A stretch of 64,000 nucleotides of DNA from Microbacterium sp. Se63.02b (GCF_014171575.1 NZ_CP050453.1:124001-188000); one strand, 5' to 3'. Shown: positions 35,038 to 44,594, numbered from the stretch's first letter. Notes: generated by a model not told the origin, from the sequence alone. Numbers and translations are program-made.

Positions 35038-35754
35038 TCATCGCGTCCTGGCCTCTTCCAGGTAGGAGTAGGCGGTCACGCGCGAGATGCCGAGCCGCTT
35101 CGCGATCGCCTCGACGGACTTGCGCATCTGCGTCGCACCGCGCTGGTCGAGTCGCTCCAGCACCGTGATCTTGTCGTCGCGCGACATGCTCTCGACCGGG
35201 CGGCCGATCTCGCGGATGGCCTCGGTGATCATCGAATCCATGACCGACACGAGGTCGGCTCCGAAGTGCTCCTTCGGGGCATCGGCCGGCACGGGAGAGG
35301 GCAGCAGTGCATCGAGCGTCGTGCGGGCGAGCAGCAGCGGGCTGAGGTCGACGTTGACGCACAGCGAAGCGATGATGTCACCGGCGCGGTTGTGGAAGTA
35401 CACCGAGGAGCACCGGAGCTCCCGTCCGTCGCTCGTGTAACCCGTGTAACCGAACGCGTCGTGGTTCCCGCGCCGGTCCTTGAGCACATCCAGGCCGAGC
35501 GAGGTGGACGGGCCGCCGACGGCGCGACCCGTGACGTGTCCGTTCTCGATGGCCATGATCGTGTGGCCGAGGTCGACGTCGGTGCCGTCGAGGTTGTGGA
35601 GCACGACCTCGACCGTGGGGCCAGCGGCGGTGGCGAGCGCTCGCAGCACCGGCCGATAGAGGCGGAGCACCTCCTCGGCGCTCTCGTAGGTCTCCCGCGC
35701 GAGGTCGTCGGCGAGGGCTGCGACCGCGTTCTCCGTTGTCGTCGATGTCGGCAT
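35038..35754 (-). CDS. YheO/DauR-type PAS-HTH transcriptional regulator
   Basis: 238 residues. N-terminal YheO PAS-like domain ('VEVVLHNLDGTDVDLGHTIM', 'VYFHNRAGDIIASLCVNVD') and C-terminal HTH ('SVEAIAKRLGISRVTAYSYL'). DauR, a member, represses the D-arginine catabolic operon in Pseudomonas. Here it is divergent from a D-amino-acid operon with a 17-bp palindrome between them, a good match of context and family. Confidence 0.85.
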   Translation of the reverse strand: MPTSTTTENAVAALADDLARETYESAEEVLRLYRPVLRALATAAGPTVEVVLHNLDGTDVDLGHTIMAIENGHVTGRAVGGPSTSLGLDVLKDRRGNHDAFGYTGYTSDGRELRCSSVYFHNRAGDIIASLCVNVDLSPLLLARTTLDALLPSPVPADAPKEHFGADLVSVMDSMITEAIREIGRPVESMSRDDKITVLERLDQRGATQMRKSVEAIAKRLGISRVTAYSYLEEARTR

Positions 35755-35803
35755 GGTGACTCCAATCGAGAGCAACGATACAGGCGTACAAAAAATTCGG
35801 GAG

Positions 35804-35820
35804 ATAGACAGAATGTCTAT
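35804..35820. promoter_or_regulatory. Palindromic operator of the D-amino-acid locus
   Basis: ATAGACA (35804-35810), 3-base spacer, TGTCTAT (35814-35820), in the 155-bp gap between the divergent regulator and MHS transporter genes. Likely site of the DauR-type regulator. Confidence 0.7.
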
Positions 35821-35909
35821 TTCGCTGTTAGTTTAGCCACGCCCGAGACGATCCGTCGAGGCCGACCGCAACGGATGCGGGCGCGCATCAACCGAGCAAG
35901 GAGCCCCGG

Positions 35910-37265
35910 ATGGCCACTGTCGCTTCATCTGGCTTGACCCCGAAGCAGCGCAAGACGATCGCCGGAGGCGCGATCGGCACGCTGATCGAGTACTACGACT
36001 ACTACCTCTACGGCCTCGCAGCCGCTGTCGTCTTTCCCGCGGTGTTCTTCTCCTCGAACGATCCGCTCATCGCCGAGCTCAACTCGTTCGCGACGTTCGC
36101 CGTCGGGTTCTTCCTCCGTCCGGTCGGAGGGATCATCTGGGGGATCGTCGGTGACCGCAAGGGCCGCAAGGTCGTGCTGATGAGCACCGTCATCGGCATG
36201 GGGCTCGCGACGACGGGCATCGGCCTCATCCCGTCCGACCAGGTGATCGGCATCGCCGCACCGTTGCTGCTCGTGCTGTGCCGACTCTTCCAAGGGTTCT
36301 TCGTCGGCGGCGAGATGGGCGGAGCGGCCACGATGGTCGTCGAAGCAGCGCCGACCGGCAAGCGCGGACTCTACGGTGCGTTCCTCATCAGTGGAGCGGG
36401 CATCGCCAACGTGGTGTCGGGTGGTCTGATGGCCGGTCTCGGCCTCGCTCCCGAATCCTGGTTCCTCCAGTGGGGCTGGCGCATCCCGTTCGTCTTCTCG
36501 ATCGTGCTCGCGATCGCCGCGATCATCCTTCGTCGTCAGCTCGAGGAGTCCGACGCCTTCACCGAGACCCAGACGCTGCTCCTCGCCACCACCGGCAAGA
36601 AGCCCAACCCGCTCGTCGAGGCGTTCCGGCACCCGAAGAACGCGATCATGGGCATCCTCATCGGCCTGCCGCAGTCGATCGCCGGATACGTCGTGCTCAC
36701 CTACGGTCTCGCGTACATGCTGACCGACAAGGACATCCCGGTGTGGTTCGGCTTTGCCGGCACCATGCTCGTGGGACTGCTGCAGATCGTCGTCGCCCCG
36801 CTGTGGGGTGCGATCTCCGACCGCATCGGCCGCCGCACCGTCTACATCATCGGCTGCCTCGGCTTTGCGGCCATGGTCTACCCGGCCTTCATGCTGTTCG
36901 ACACGGGGAACATGTGGCTGATCTGGCTCGGCCAGATCCTCGGCTTCGTCGTGTTCGGCGTGGCGATGCAGGCGACGCTCTCGACGATGCTGGTCGAGAT
37001 GTTCGACCCGGAGGCGCGCACCACCGGCGTCAACATCGGGTACCAGTTCTCCAACACCTTCGGTGGCGGCCTCGCTCCGCTCATCTGCACCGCGCTGGTC
37101 GCGGCCGCGGGGGGTGCCTTCTGGCCGGTCGTCGTCTACGCGGCGGTGATCGCGGTGGTCGGTGTGATCGCCACGCTGGTCGCATCGATCCAGCCCGATG
37201 TCGAAGGTGCCGGGCGACTGCACGAGGTTCCGACCGCCTCGGTCAAGACGGGTGCCTCGCAATGA
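35910..37265 (+). CDS. MHS-family (MFS) metabolite:H+ symporter
   Basis: 451 residues, 12 helices. 'GTLIEYYDYYLYGLAAAVVF' and 'FLRPVGGIIWGIVGDRKGRK' are the metabolite:H+ symporter (ShiA/ProP/KgtP) signatures. First gene of the D-amino-acid operon, so a D-amino acid or N-acyl-D-amino acid is the likely substrate. Overlaps the next gene by four bases. Confidence 0.88.
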   Translation: MATVASSGLTPKQRKTIAGGAIGTLIEYYDYYLYGLAAAVVFPAVFFSSNDPLIAELNSFATFAVGFFLRPVGGIIWGIVGDRKGRKVVLMSTVIGMGLATTGIGLIPSDQVIGIAAPLLLVLCRLFQGFFVGGEMGGAATMVVEAAPTGKRGLYGAFLISGAGIANVVSGGLMAGLGLAPESWFLQWGWRIPFVFSIVLAIAAIILRRQLEESDAFTETQTLLLATTGKKPNPLVEAFRHPKNAIMGILIGLPQSIAGYVVLTYGLAYMLTDKDIPVWFGFAGTMLVGLLQIVVAPLWGAISDRIGRRTVYIIGCLGFAAMVYPAFMLFDTGNMWLIWLGQILGFVVFGVAMQATLSTMLVEMFDPEARTTGVNIGYQFSNTFGGGLAPLICTALVAAAGGAFWPVVVYAAVIAVVGVIATLVASIQPDVEGAGRLHEVPTASVKTGASQ

Positions 37266-38521
37266 CGCACGGTGATGCCGACGTCCTCACCGCACGCGAC
37301 AAGGGTCTTCCCCAGCGGGCGGCGGGTCTCACGGCTGCGGAGTTCCTCGCCACCGAGCCTCGCCTCGACGAGTTCTGGACGCCGCTGATCGTGCTCGACG
37401 ACGCGGCGATGCGGGCGAACGTGGCGACGATGGCGCAGTGGTGCGCAGACCGAGGGCTCGACCTCATGCCGCATGGCAAGACCACGATGGCGCCGGCGCT
37501 GTGGAACCGTCAGACGGATGCCGGGGCGCTCGGGATCACGTTCGCGACCATGGGTCAGGTGCGTACCGCCCGCGATCTGGGCGTGGAGTCGGTGATGCTC
37601 GCGAATGCTGCCGTCGATCGACCTGCGCTGGCGTGGCTGGCGCAGGAGCTGGCGGATCCGGGGTTCCGGTTCGTGAGCTGGGTCGACTCGATCGCGACGG
37701 TCGAGGCGATGGAGGAGGCTCTGTTCTCCACCGGGACGCCGCGTCCGGTCGATGTCTGCGTCGAGCTCGGTGGCGCGGGCGGTCGCACCGGCGCGCGGTC
37801 CATCGAAGAGGCGTTTCGTGTCGCCGAGCGCATCGCCGCCTCCGCGGTGCTGCGCCTCGCCGGGGTGGCCGGCTACGAGGGGAGCCTCGCGCACGATCGC
37901 ACACCCGCGTCCCTCGCGGCCGTGCGCGCGTACCTGGAATCGCAGCTCGAACTGCACGCCGCGATCACGCCGCTCTATGACGACGGCGAGTTGTTCGTGA
38001 CCGCCGGGGGTAGCGCGTACTTCGATGTCGTCGCCGATGTCTGGGCGACGGCGGCGCGCGATGATCGTACGCACTTCACCCTCCGCTCCGGCGCCTACAT
38101 CGTGCACGACGATGGCTTCTATCGCGGCATCTCGCCCTTCGACGAGGGAGCAGAGCACACGGAGGCCTCCCCGCGTTTCGTGAACGCGATGCACGGAATC
38201 GCGCGGGTCGTGTCGGCGCCGGAGCCCGGCTTGGCCCTCGTCGACGCCGGCAAGCGGGATCTGCCCTACGACGAGGGGCTGCCGATCCCGCGCGCCTCGG
38301 CTCCCGGCGTGACCGGCCCCTGGCAACCGCTGCAGGCAGAGGTCTCGGCGATGAACGATCAGCATTCCTACGTGCGCACGGAGCAGGCGCTGGCGATCGG
38401 CTCCGTCGTGCGTCTCGGCCTGTCGCACCCCTGCACCGCCTTCGACAAGTGGCGGGTGCTGCCGGTCGTCGAATCCGCCGACTCCGACGTGGTCACGGGC
38501 CTCGTCCGCACGTACTTCTGA
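37262..38521 (+). CDS. PLP-dependent D-amino acid deaminase (D-serine dehydratase-like)
   Basis: 419 residues. N-terminal alanine-racemase-type barrel with the PLP lysine in 'LMPHGKTTMAP'. The C-terminal D-serine dehydratase-like domain has the metal pair His/Cys in 'LGLSHPCTAFDKW'. Eukaryote-type D-serine dehydratases and D-threonine aldolases share this fold. It should convert a D-amino acid to the keto acid and ammonia, giving an enamine that RidA downstream would clear. Substrate is inferred. Confidence 0.82.
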   Translation: MTHGDADVLTARDKGLPQRAAGLTAAEFLATEPRLDEFWTPLIVLDDAAMRANVATMAQWCADRGLDLMPHGKTTMAPALWNRQTDAGALGITFATMGQVRTARDLGVESVMLANAAVDRPALAWLAQELADPGFRFVSWVDSIATVEAMEEALFSTGTPRPVDVCVELGGAGGRTGARSIEEAFRVAERIAASAVLRLAGVAGYEGSLAHDRTPASLAAVRAYLESQLELHAAITPLYDDGELFVTAGGSAYFDVVADVWATAARDDRTHFTLRSGAYIVHDDGFYRGISPFDEGAEHTEASPRFVNAMHGIARVVSAPEPGLALVDAGKRDLPYDEGLPIPRASAPGVTGPWQPLQAEVSAMNDQHSYVRTEQALAIGSVVRLGLSHPCTAFDKWRVLPVVESADSDVVTGLVRTYF

Positions 38522-38531
38522 GGGTGCAGTG

Positions 38532-40116
38532 ATGAGCCGGGTGATCCTGCGCGGTGGTTCCGTCGTCGACGCGACGGGCCTCGTGCGTGCCGACGTCGCG
38601 ATCGAGGGAGAGCGCGTCACGGACGTCGGTCACATCGAGGCGCGCCCCGGTGACGAGGTGGTCGACGTCTCGGATCGTCTCATCCTCCCGGGATTCATCG
38701 ACGCGCACTCCCACGCCGATGGCCTGCTGAGCGACGCCGATGTGACGCTGTCCCTCCTGCGCCAGGGTGTGACCTGCGTGATCGCCGGGCAGGACGGCGT
38801 GTCGTACGCCCCGGGCGCTGGTGAGTACGCCTCCGAGTACTTCGCCGCGATCAACGGGCCGCACCCCACCTACCGGGGAGGCGGTGTGGATGCGTACCTG
38901 GCATCCGTCGACGGAACCTCGGCGGTGAACGCGGGATACCTCGTGCCGGCGGGCACCGTGCGCTTCGAGGTGTGCGGACGGGAGGATCGGCCGGCGACCG
39001 AGGATCAGCGCCGACACATGCAGGCCCTGGTCGCTCAGGGCATGAGCGACGGCGCCCTCGGCCTGTCGACCGGGCTGGACTACACGCCGGGCATCTTCCA
39101 GGACGCCGCCGAGATCGCCGCTCTGTGCGCGCCAGTGGCCGAAGCCGGAGGCGTGTACGTGACGCACATGCGCGGAGGATATGAGGCGAACACCGCGGCC
39201 GGCACGTCGGAGATCGCCCAGATCTCGCGCTTCGCCGCGGCCGAAGCGGGCGCCGAGCTTCCCGTGCACATCTCACACTTCCACGCCGATGCCGACATCG
39301 TGCTCGATCAGCTCGACGCGCTGGAGGCCGCGGGGGTCGATGCGACCTTCGACGCATACCCGTACACCCGGGGTGCACCCTGCTGGGCATGCCGCTGCTG
39401 CCCCGGAGGTCGCGGCGCTGCCGGTGGCCGAGGCGGTCGCGGTGATCGCGGATCTGTCGCAACGCGTCGCCCTGCGTGAGAAGTGCACCCTCCGAGCAGC
39501 GACGAGCGCGAGTCTCGGCCCCGAGTGGCCCGACATGATCACGCTCGCCCACCTCGCCGCGCCGGAGCTGTCGTGGGCGCACGGCCTCACGCTTCGCGAG
39601 GCCGCCACGCGCATCGGCGTCTCCCCGATCGACTTCGCGCTCGATGCGCTCGCCGCGTCTCGCCTCGAGTGCAGCGCCGTCATGGCCGTCCGCAGCCCGC
39701 GCTCCGGCGCCGAGCTGGCCCGCATATTCGCGCACCCCGCTCACATGGGCGGCTCCGACGGCATCTTCATCGGCGCGCATCCGCACCCCCGTGCCGCCGG
39801 CTCGTTCTCGTTGTTCCTGCGCGAACACGTGCGGGAGCGGTCGACCTGGACGTGGGCCGACGCCGTGCACCATCTCTCGACGCTGCCGGCTCGACGCTTC
39901 GGCCTCGGACGTCGCGGAGTGGTGGAGGCCGGCGCCGTGGCCGACCTCATCGTGGTCGATCCGGCGACCGTCGCCGACACCGCCACGTACGAGAATCCGC
40001 GCGGACGCGGGGTCGGCATCGACGATGTGTTCGTCGCCGGCAGCCGCGTCCTCGCCGACGGTGAGCTCACCGGCGCGCTTCCCGGCCGGGGACTGCGCCG
40101 CTCACTGCAGACCTGA
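38532..40116 (+). CDS. N-acyl-D-amino-acid deacylase (frame broken twice)
   Basis: About 528 residues after repair. Metal site 'PGFIDAHSHADGLL', second histidine cluster 'LPVHISHFHADAD', and 'MGGSDGIFIG' near the end, typical of D-aminoacylases in the amidohydrolase superfamily. The frame is lost at 39369 (four G) and again at 39405 (four C); adding one base at each gives 'YTRGCTLLGMPLLPPEVAAL'. Releases free D-amino acids for the deaminase upstream. Confidence 0.88.
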
Positions 40117-40139
40117 ATCGTCAACGAAAGGAAAGAGAA

Positions 40140-40523
40140 ATGCCGAAGACCGGATTCTACGCAGACGGGGCGCCCACGCCCGCAGGTCCCTACAGCCACG
40201 GAGTGGTCGCGAACGGATTCCTGTACACCGCGGGGTTCGGCCCGCAGGACGCGGCGAACGACCACGCCGTGCCCGCCAGCGTCGGCGACCAGACCCGACA
40301 GGTGCTCCGGAACATCCAGAAGGTGCTCGCCGTGCACGGCCTGACCATGGACGACGTCGTGAAGTCGACCGTGCACCTGCAGGACCTCTCCGACTTCGCG
40401 GAGTTCAACGAGGCGTACGAGGAGTTCTTCTCCGCGCCGTTCCCCGTGCGCACGACCGTGGGCTCGCAGCTCGCGAACATCCTCGTCGAGATCGACGTGG
40501 TCGCCGCTCTGCCCCAGGCCTGA
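40140..40523 (+). CDS. RidA-family enamine/imine deaminase
   Basis: 127 residues. Conserved Arg in 'FPVRTTVG' and Glu in 'ILVEIDVVA', with 'GPYSHGVVANGFLYTAG' at the start. RidA hydrolyses reactive enamines such as 2-aminoacrylate made by PLP dehydratases, which suits its place after the deaminase. Last gene of the D-amino-acid operon; followed by a hairpin. Confidence 0.9.
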   Translation: MPKTGFYADGAPTPAGPYSHGVVANGFLYTAGFGPQDAANDHAVPASVGDQTRQVLRNIQKVLAVHGLTMDDVVKSTVHLQDLSDFAEFNEAYEEFFSAPFPVRTTVGSQLANILVEIDVVAALPQA

Positions 40524-40530
40524 CCGCCTT

Positions 40531-40724
40531 CACTGCGCCGAGCGCGGCGAAACGCCCCGGCCGGGGGAGAGTCTCCGGTCGGAGCGTTCCGTCTCGCTTG
40601 ACGTCGATCAGCTGACCTTCTTCCGGTACGAGATGATCGCGAACACGTAGGCGACCACGAGGATGCCGACGCACCAGGCGAGGGCGATCCAGATGTCGTC
40701 GCCGACCGGCTGCTCGGCGAACAG
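40531..40724. repeat. Direct repeat 4, left copy
   Basis: 194 bp nearly identical to 42084-42276 (one run-length difference and two to three substitutions). It contains the RidA terminator and, on the minus strand, the last 38 codons of the ABC permease whose complete gene lies at 42160-42927. Delimits cargo module 4 (40725-42083). Confidence 0.93.
40551..40588. terminator. Hairpin between the D-amino-acid operon and the ABC permease
   Basis: aacgccccggccgggggaga pairs with tctccggtcggagcgtt with a few G-T pairs. Convergent terminator; duplicated at about 42103-42140. Confidence 0.7.
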
Positions 40725-40837
40725 GTGTTTCGTTCTGGAATGCTGATGTACGCGGACCGTCTTTCATTGCTGCCGATGCCCCCTTTACGGGACGGTGGGT
40801 GGATTATTCAATCCCATTGAAGAAAGACGGAGTGATT

Positions 40838-41707
40838 GTGACTATCGACAGCATGATGCGCAGGGTCGCGCGAAAGTTGAAGTCTGGTGTGGTCGTCGGA
40901 GCCTTGGTGATTGCAACTGTGCTCAGTGGCGGGTCGAGCGCAAATGCCACCAACACCACGAATCAATGTGCATGGGCCGTGATGATCGGAGTCCGTGGGA
41001 CCTCGGCGCCTGGCGGCGCGGGAAGTACTCAAGCGGGTCATGGCTGGACGAGCGGCGGAATGGGCGATGTCGTCGGCCAGTTCACGGCCACCTATCTACT
41101 TCCCAGCGATCCGTGGAACGAGTACGGCCTCTATGTTGAAAGCCTCAACTATCCGGCTTCCGACGCTGGCGGCTACGCGCAGAGCATCACCGCGGGGGTG
41201 CAAGCGTTGCAGTCGGAGCTCGAATGGATGGCCTCTCACTGCGCCAGCCCGCCCGCTGTGGTGCTGGCCGGGCATTCTCAGGGGGCACAGGTCATCCTCA
41301 CCGCGCTCGCCCCGGGGTCAGAAATCAAGTTCGGCGGTGGCTTCTACCCGACCTTGTCTGCTAAAGCGCGTTCGATGGTCCGCGCAGTAGTGGTCTGGGG
41401 AGACCCGACCTGGAAAGCTGGTCAGGTCTGGAACTCGCCTGACTCTGTGAAGACCGGACAGGGGATCCTGGCCCGAGGGCAGGCCAGCTTGGACTATCTC
41501 TCATCTGAGTACCGGTCCTGGGGGTGGCCGCAAGGAAGTACGAGTACCAATCCGCAGTGGGTGCCGAAGATCCGTTCCTACTGTTACGCGAAAGACTGGG
41601 CTTGCCAGGCAGGGTCTCCGATTGACAATCAAATCCATAGCTCCTATAAGAGCTACATGTCCGATCCGCGATCGTTTGTCCGATACATGATGACTGACTT
41701 CTCATGA
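40838..41707 (+). CDS. Secreted cutinase-like alpha/beta hydrolase (cargo module 4)
   Basis: 289 residues. Basic n-region then a signal peptide ('KSGVVVGALVIATVL', cleavage after 'SSANA'). Mature part: oxyanion region 'VMIGVRGTSAPG', nucleophile Ser in 'VVLAGHSQGAQVI', Asp in 'YCYAKDWAC' with flanking Cys, His in 'NQIHSSYKSY', the cutinase triad order. It would hydrolyse ester bonds of plant cutin or lipids, or phospholipids as some actinobacterial relatives do. GTG 40838 is chosen over ATG 40853 because 'cggag' lies 5-6 bases upstream. Overlaps the next gene by four bases. Confidence 0.85.
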   Translation: MTIDSMMRRVARKLKSGVVVGALVIATVLSGGSSANATNTTNQCAWAVMIGVRGTSAPGGAGSTQAGHGWTSGGMGDVVGQFTATYLLPSDPWNEYGLYVESLNYPASDAGGYAQSITAGVQALQSELEWMASHCASPPAVVLAGHSQGAQVILTALAPGSEIKFGGGFYPTLSAKARSMVRAVVVWGDPTWKAGQVWNSPDSVKTGQGILARGQASLDYLSSEYRSWGWPQGSTSTNPQWVPKIRSYCYAKDWACQAGSPIDNQIHSSYKSYMSDPRSFVRYMMTDFS

Positions 41708-42066
41708 CACGGACGAGCAGTTGGGGACCGATCCAGCGCATACCGCGACGACCCTACGTCGCTGCGGGCCTCTGGGCGTTCGCGCAGATCGCGGTTGCCT
41801 GTGGAGGCGTACTTCTCGTCTATCTCGCTGCAATGCGGATGGATGGATGCGCATCTTCGTGCAGGGACGATCTCGCTAACGTGGCGATCGACGGTCTGAG
41901 AGTGGCGCTCATCGTAATCGTCGTCGCTCACTTTGCCCTGCTCGTCATGGCACTCATCAAGAGAACATCACCGCACGTGATTGGCGGCGTGGCGATCGGT
42001 CTGAGTCTCGGTGCGATCACCGTCGCCTATCTGCTCATGGTCTCCGCGTACCCGGTCCCCTCCTGA
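41704..42066 (+). CDS. Three-helix membrane protein with an outer CxxxC loop
   Basis: 120 residues. Helices near 20-42, 65-85 and 95-115. Between the first two lies 'MDGCASSCRDDL'. The protein at 59117-59452 has the same layout ('EIAGCSGQCEYP'). Translationally coupled to the cutinase. A specific immunity, chaperone or anchor role is possible; no family is recognised. Confidence 0.65.
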   Translation: MTRTSSWGPIQRIPRRPYVAAGLWAFAQIAVACGGVLLVYLAAMRMDGCASSCRDDLANVAIDGLRVALIVIVVAHFALLVMALIKRTSPHVIGGVAIGLSLGAITVAYLLMVSAYPVPS

Positions 42067-42083
42067 TGCCCACGCTGAGGGGC

Positions 42084-42276
42084 CACTGCGCCGAGCGCGG
42101 CGAAACGCCCCGGCCGGGGAGAGTCCCCGGTCGGAGCGTTCCGTCTCGCTTGACGTCGATCAGCTGACCTTCTTCCGGTACGAGATGATCGCGAACACGT
42201 AGGCGACCACGAGGATGCCGACGCACCAGGCGAGGGCGATCCAGATGTCGTCGCCAACCGGCTGCTCGGCGAACAG
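42084..42276. repeat. Direct repeat 4, right copy (native 3' end of ABC permease)
   Basis: 193 bp matching 40531-40724. Bases 42160-42276 are the authentic end of the permease gene. Confidence 0.93.
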
Positions 42277-42927
42277 CGCCTGGATGGTGTTGACGATCGA
42301 GGTGACCGGCTGGTTGTCGGCGAACCACTGCACCGGAGCCGGCATCGTGTCGGTCGGCACGAAGGCCGAGCTGATGAACGGCAGGAAGATCAGCGGGTAC
42401 GAGAACGCGCTCGCGCCGTCGACCGTCTTGGCGTTCAGCCCCGCGATGATGGCCAGCCAGGTGAGTGCCAGGGTGAACAGCATCAGGATGCCGATCACCG
42501 CCAGCCAGGCCCCGACGCTCGCCCCGGTGCGGAAGCCCATCAGGAATCCGACCCCGAAGATGATCGCCAGCGTGATGGCGTTCGCCGTCAGGGATGTGAG
42601 CACGTGGGCCCACAGCACGCTCGATCGGGCGATCGGCATGGAGTGGAACCGCTCGAAGATGCCGCTCTGCATGTCGGTGAACAGCCGGAACGCCGTGTAG
42701 GCGATGCCCGACGCGATCGCGATGAGCAGGATGCCGGGCAGCAGGTAGTTCACGTAGTTCTCGGCGCCGGTGCTCTGCTGAAGAGCTCCGCCGAAGACGT
42801 ACACGAACAGGAGCATCAGCGCGATCGGGGTGACCGCCGTGGTGATGATCGTGTCGGGACTGCGGAAGATGTGCCGCATGGAGCGGCCGGTGAGGGTCGC
42901 CGTGTCGGCGGCGAAGTGCGTGCTCAT
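42160..42927 (-). CDS. ABC-2 type exporter permease
   Basis: 255 residues, six helices, DrrB-like ('GIAYTAFRLFTDMQSGIFER', 'LTWLAIIAGLNAKTVDGASA'). Overlaps the ATPase stop (ATGA). With the ATPase it forms a daunorubicin-type efflux pump. Its last 38 codons are duplicated at 40608-40724 across the cutinase module. Confidence 0.88.
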   Translation of the reverse strand: MSTHFAADTATLTGRSMRHIFRSPDTIITTAVTPIALMLLFVYVFGGALQQSTGAENYVNYLLPGILLIAIASGIAYTAFRLFTDMQSGIFERFHSMPIARSSVLWAHVLTSLTANAITLAIIFGVGFLMGFRTGASVGAWLAVIGILMLFTLALTWLAIIAGLNAKTVDGASAFSYPLIFLPFISSAFVPTDTMPAPVQWFADNQPVTSIVNTIQALFAEQPVGDDIWIALAWCVGILVVAYVFAIISYRKKVS

Positions 42928-43703
42928 GCTGCGTCCTCCTTCGTGGTCGTGGCCTGGGGGCCGATGAGGGTGAGGAAGATCTCCTCCAGGGTGGGCTGCT
43001 TCTCGACGTACTCGACCTTGGCGGCCGGAAGCAGGCGCTTCAGGCCGGCGAGGGTGTCGTTGGCGATGATGCGGCCCTCGTGCAGGATCGCGATGCGATC
43101 GGCCAGCTGCTCCGCCTCGTCGAGGTACTGCGTCGTGAGGAGCACCGTGGTCCCGCTGTTCGCGAGCTCCTTGACCACGCCCCACACCTCGAGGCGGGCT
43201 TCGGGATCGAGGCCGGTGGTCGGCTCGTCGAGGTAGATGACCTCGGGGTCGCCGACCAGGCTCATCGCGATGTCGAGCCGGCGACGCATGCCGCCGGAGT
43301 AGGTGCCGACCTTGCGGGAGCCGGCATCCGTCAGGCGGAAGGTCGTCAGCAGGTCGTCGGCCACCTTCCCGGCGTCGGGGAGGTGGCGCAGCTTCGCGAC
43401 CAGCACCAGGTTCTCACGTCCGGTGAGGACCTCGTCGACGGCGGCGAACTGTCCGGTGAGACTGATTCGCTCGCGGACGCCGACCGGGTTCGTCGCGACG
43501 TCGATGCCCTGCACGGTTGCTGTGCCCGAGTCGGACTTCAGCAGGGTGGAGAGGATGCGCACCATCGTGGTCTTTCCGGCGCCGTTCGAGCCGAGGAGGG
43601 CGAAGATGCTGCCCTTCTCGACCTCGAAGTCGACGCCGCGCAGCACGTGCAGATCCTTGTACGACTTCTCGATGCCGCGCACCGAGATGGCTGCATTCTT
43701 CAT
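42924..43703 (-). CDS. ABC exporter ATP-binding protein (DrrA-like)
   Basis: 259 residues. Walker A 'ALLGSNGAGKTTMVRIL', signature 'YSGGMRRRLDIAMSLVG', Walker B 'VIYLDEPTTGLDPEARLEV'. Coupled on both sides by four-base overlaps (DUF1048 upstream, permease downstream). Multidrug or antibiotic export is the usual role. Confidence 0.9.
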   Translation of the reverse strand: MKNAAISVRGIEKSYKDLHVLRGVDFEVEKGSIFALLGSNGAGKTTMVRILSTLLKSDSGTATVQGIDVATNPVGVRERISLTGQFAAVDEVLTGRENLVLVAKLRHLPDAGKVADDLLTTFRLTDAGSRKVGTYSGGMRRRLDIAMSLVGDPEVIYLDEPTTGLDPEARLEVWGVVKELANSGTTVLLTTQYLDEAEQLADRIAILHEGRIIANDTLAGLKRLLPAAKVEYVEKQPTLEEIFLTLIGPQATTTKEDAA

Positions 43704-44068
43704 GACTCCTCCTTCTTCTTCGCGTCGTCGAACGCCTTGATGAGGCGCGCGCGCTCCTTGTCGATCCACTGGCGTCCGCCGTACGCGGCGGCGTAGTTCT
43801 CGGCGAACTCGACCGGGTCGTCTCCGACGATCGCGCTGACCGGGGTGCCGTCGAGTGCGGCGCGCTCCCACAGGTCGGCGATGTCGAGGAACATCTTCAC
43901 GATGGTGTCTCCGTCGGTGACCCCGCCGTAGTACATGTTGTAGCGCTGCTGAGCCTTCGCCATCTCGCGGTACGGCTCGGGGAGCGCGTTGATGCGGGCC
44001 TGCGCCTGCTTGTAGAGCTTCTTCTCTTCGAGTGATCCGGTGATCGCTTCGATCCACTTCGCGGCCAT
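43700..44068 (-). CDS. DUF1048 family protein
   Basis: 122 residues, helical: 'IEAITGSLEEKKLYKQAQAR', 'LPEPYREMAKAQQRYNMYYGG'. DUF1048 genes regularly lie between a PadR repressor and DrrAB-type exporters, as here. Function unknown; possibly a sensor partner of PadR. Confidence 0.85.
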   Translation of the reverse strand: MAAKWIEAITGSLEEKKLYKQAQARINALPEPYREMAKAQQRYNMYYGGVTDGDTIVKMFLDIADLWERAALDGTPVSAIVGDDPVEFAENYAAAYGGRQWIDKERARLIKAFDDAKKKEES

Positions 44069-44070
44069 GG

Positions 44071-44421
44071 TCAGTTCTCCTTGTTCGTGCTGTTGTCGTT
44101 GTCGGGGTTCAGCTGTGCGATGTGCTGCGCGAGGAAGTCCCATGTCTTCCAGAACTCCTCGAGCTCCTGCCGGCCCTGCGCGTTCAGGGTGTACACCTTG
44201 CGGGGCGGACCCTTCTCGCTCGGGACCTTCTCGACGTCGACGAGGTTCTTCTGCTCGATGCGCACGAGGAGTGCGTAGATCGTGCCTTCGGCGATGTCGG
44301 TGAATCCGTGGTCTCGGATGCGTGTGGTGATCTCGTACCCGTATGCCGGCTGCTCGGCGAGGAGGGCCAGGACGATGCCCTCCAGAGTGCCCTTGAGCAT
44401 CTCGGTCATCTGCTTGCCCAT
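44071..44421 (-). CDS. PadR-family transcriptional repressor
   Basis: 116 residues. Winged helix 'EGIVLALLAEQPAYGYEITT' with 'EGTIYALLVRIEQKNLVDVE' and 'PPRKVYTLNAQGRQELEEFW', the PadR signature. First gene of the PadR/DUF1048/ATPase/permease operon; symmetrical sites lie just upstream. Likely derepressed by the exporter substrate. Confidence 0.9.
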   Translation of the reverse strand: MGKQMTEMLKGTLEGIVLALLAEQPAYGYEITTRIRDHGFTDIAEGTIYALLVRIEQKNLVDVEKVPSEKGPPRKVYTLNAQGRQELEEFWKTWDFLAQHIAQLNPDNDNSTNKEN

Positions 44422-44445
44422 CAGGTACTCCTTTCGATTCGGTGG

Positions 44446-44494
44446 TACTCAGTGTTGCTGGGTACCGGTACAAAGTAACACTGAGTACCGGTAC
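44446..44494 (-). promoter_or_regulatory. PadR operator region
   Basis: Inverted arms TACTCAGTGTT (44446-44456) and AACACTGAGTA (44477-44487), plus two GTACCGGTAC palindromes (44462-44471 and 44485-44494), all between the PadR start and the next gene. Dense symmetry fits a PadR-controlled promoter. Confidence 0.75.
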
Positions 44495-44594
44495 TTAGCA
44501 ACACCGAATACCGAGAAATCTCGGAGGAGATCATCGGCGGGTCTGCGGGCGCGCGGAAAGGACCGCCGACCGATCGGCGGTGAGAGGGTCGCTG

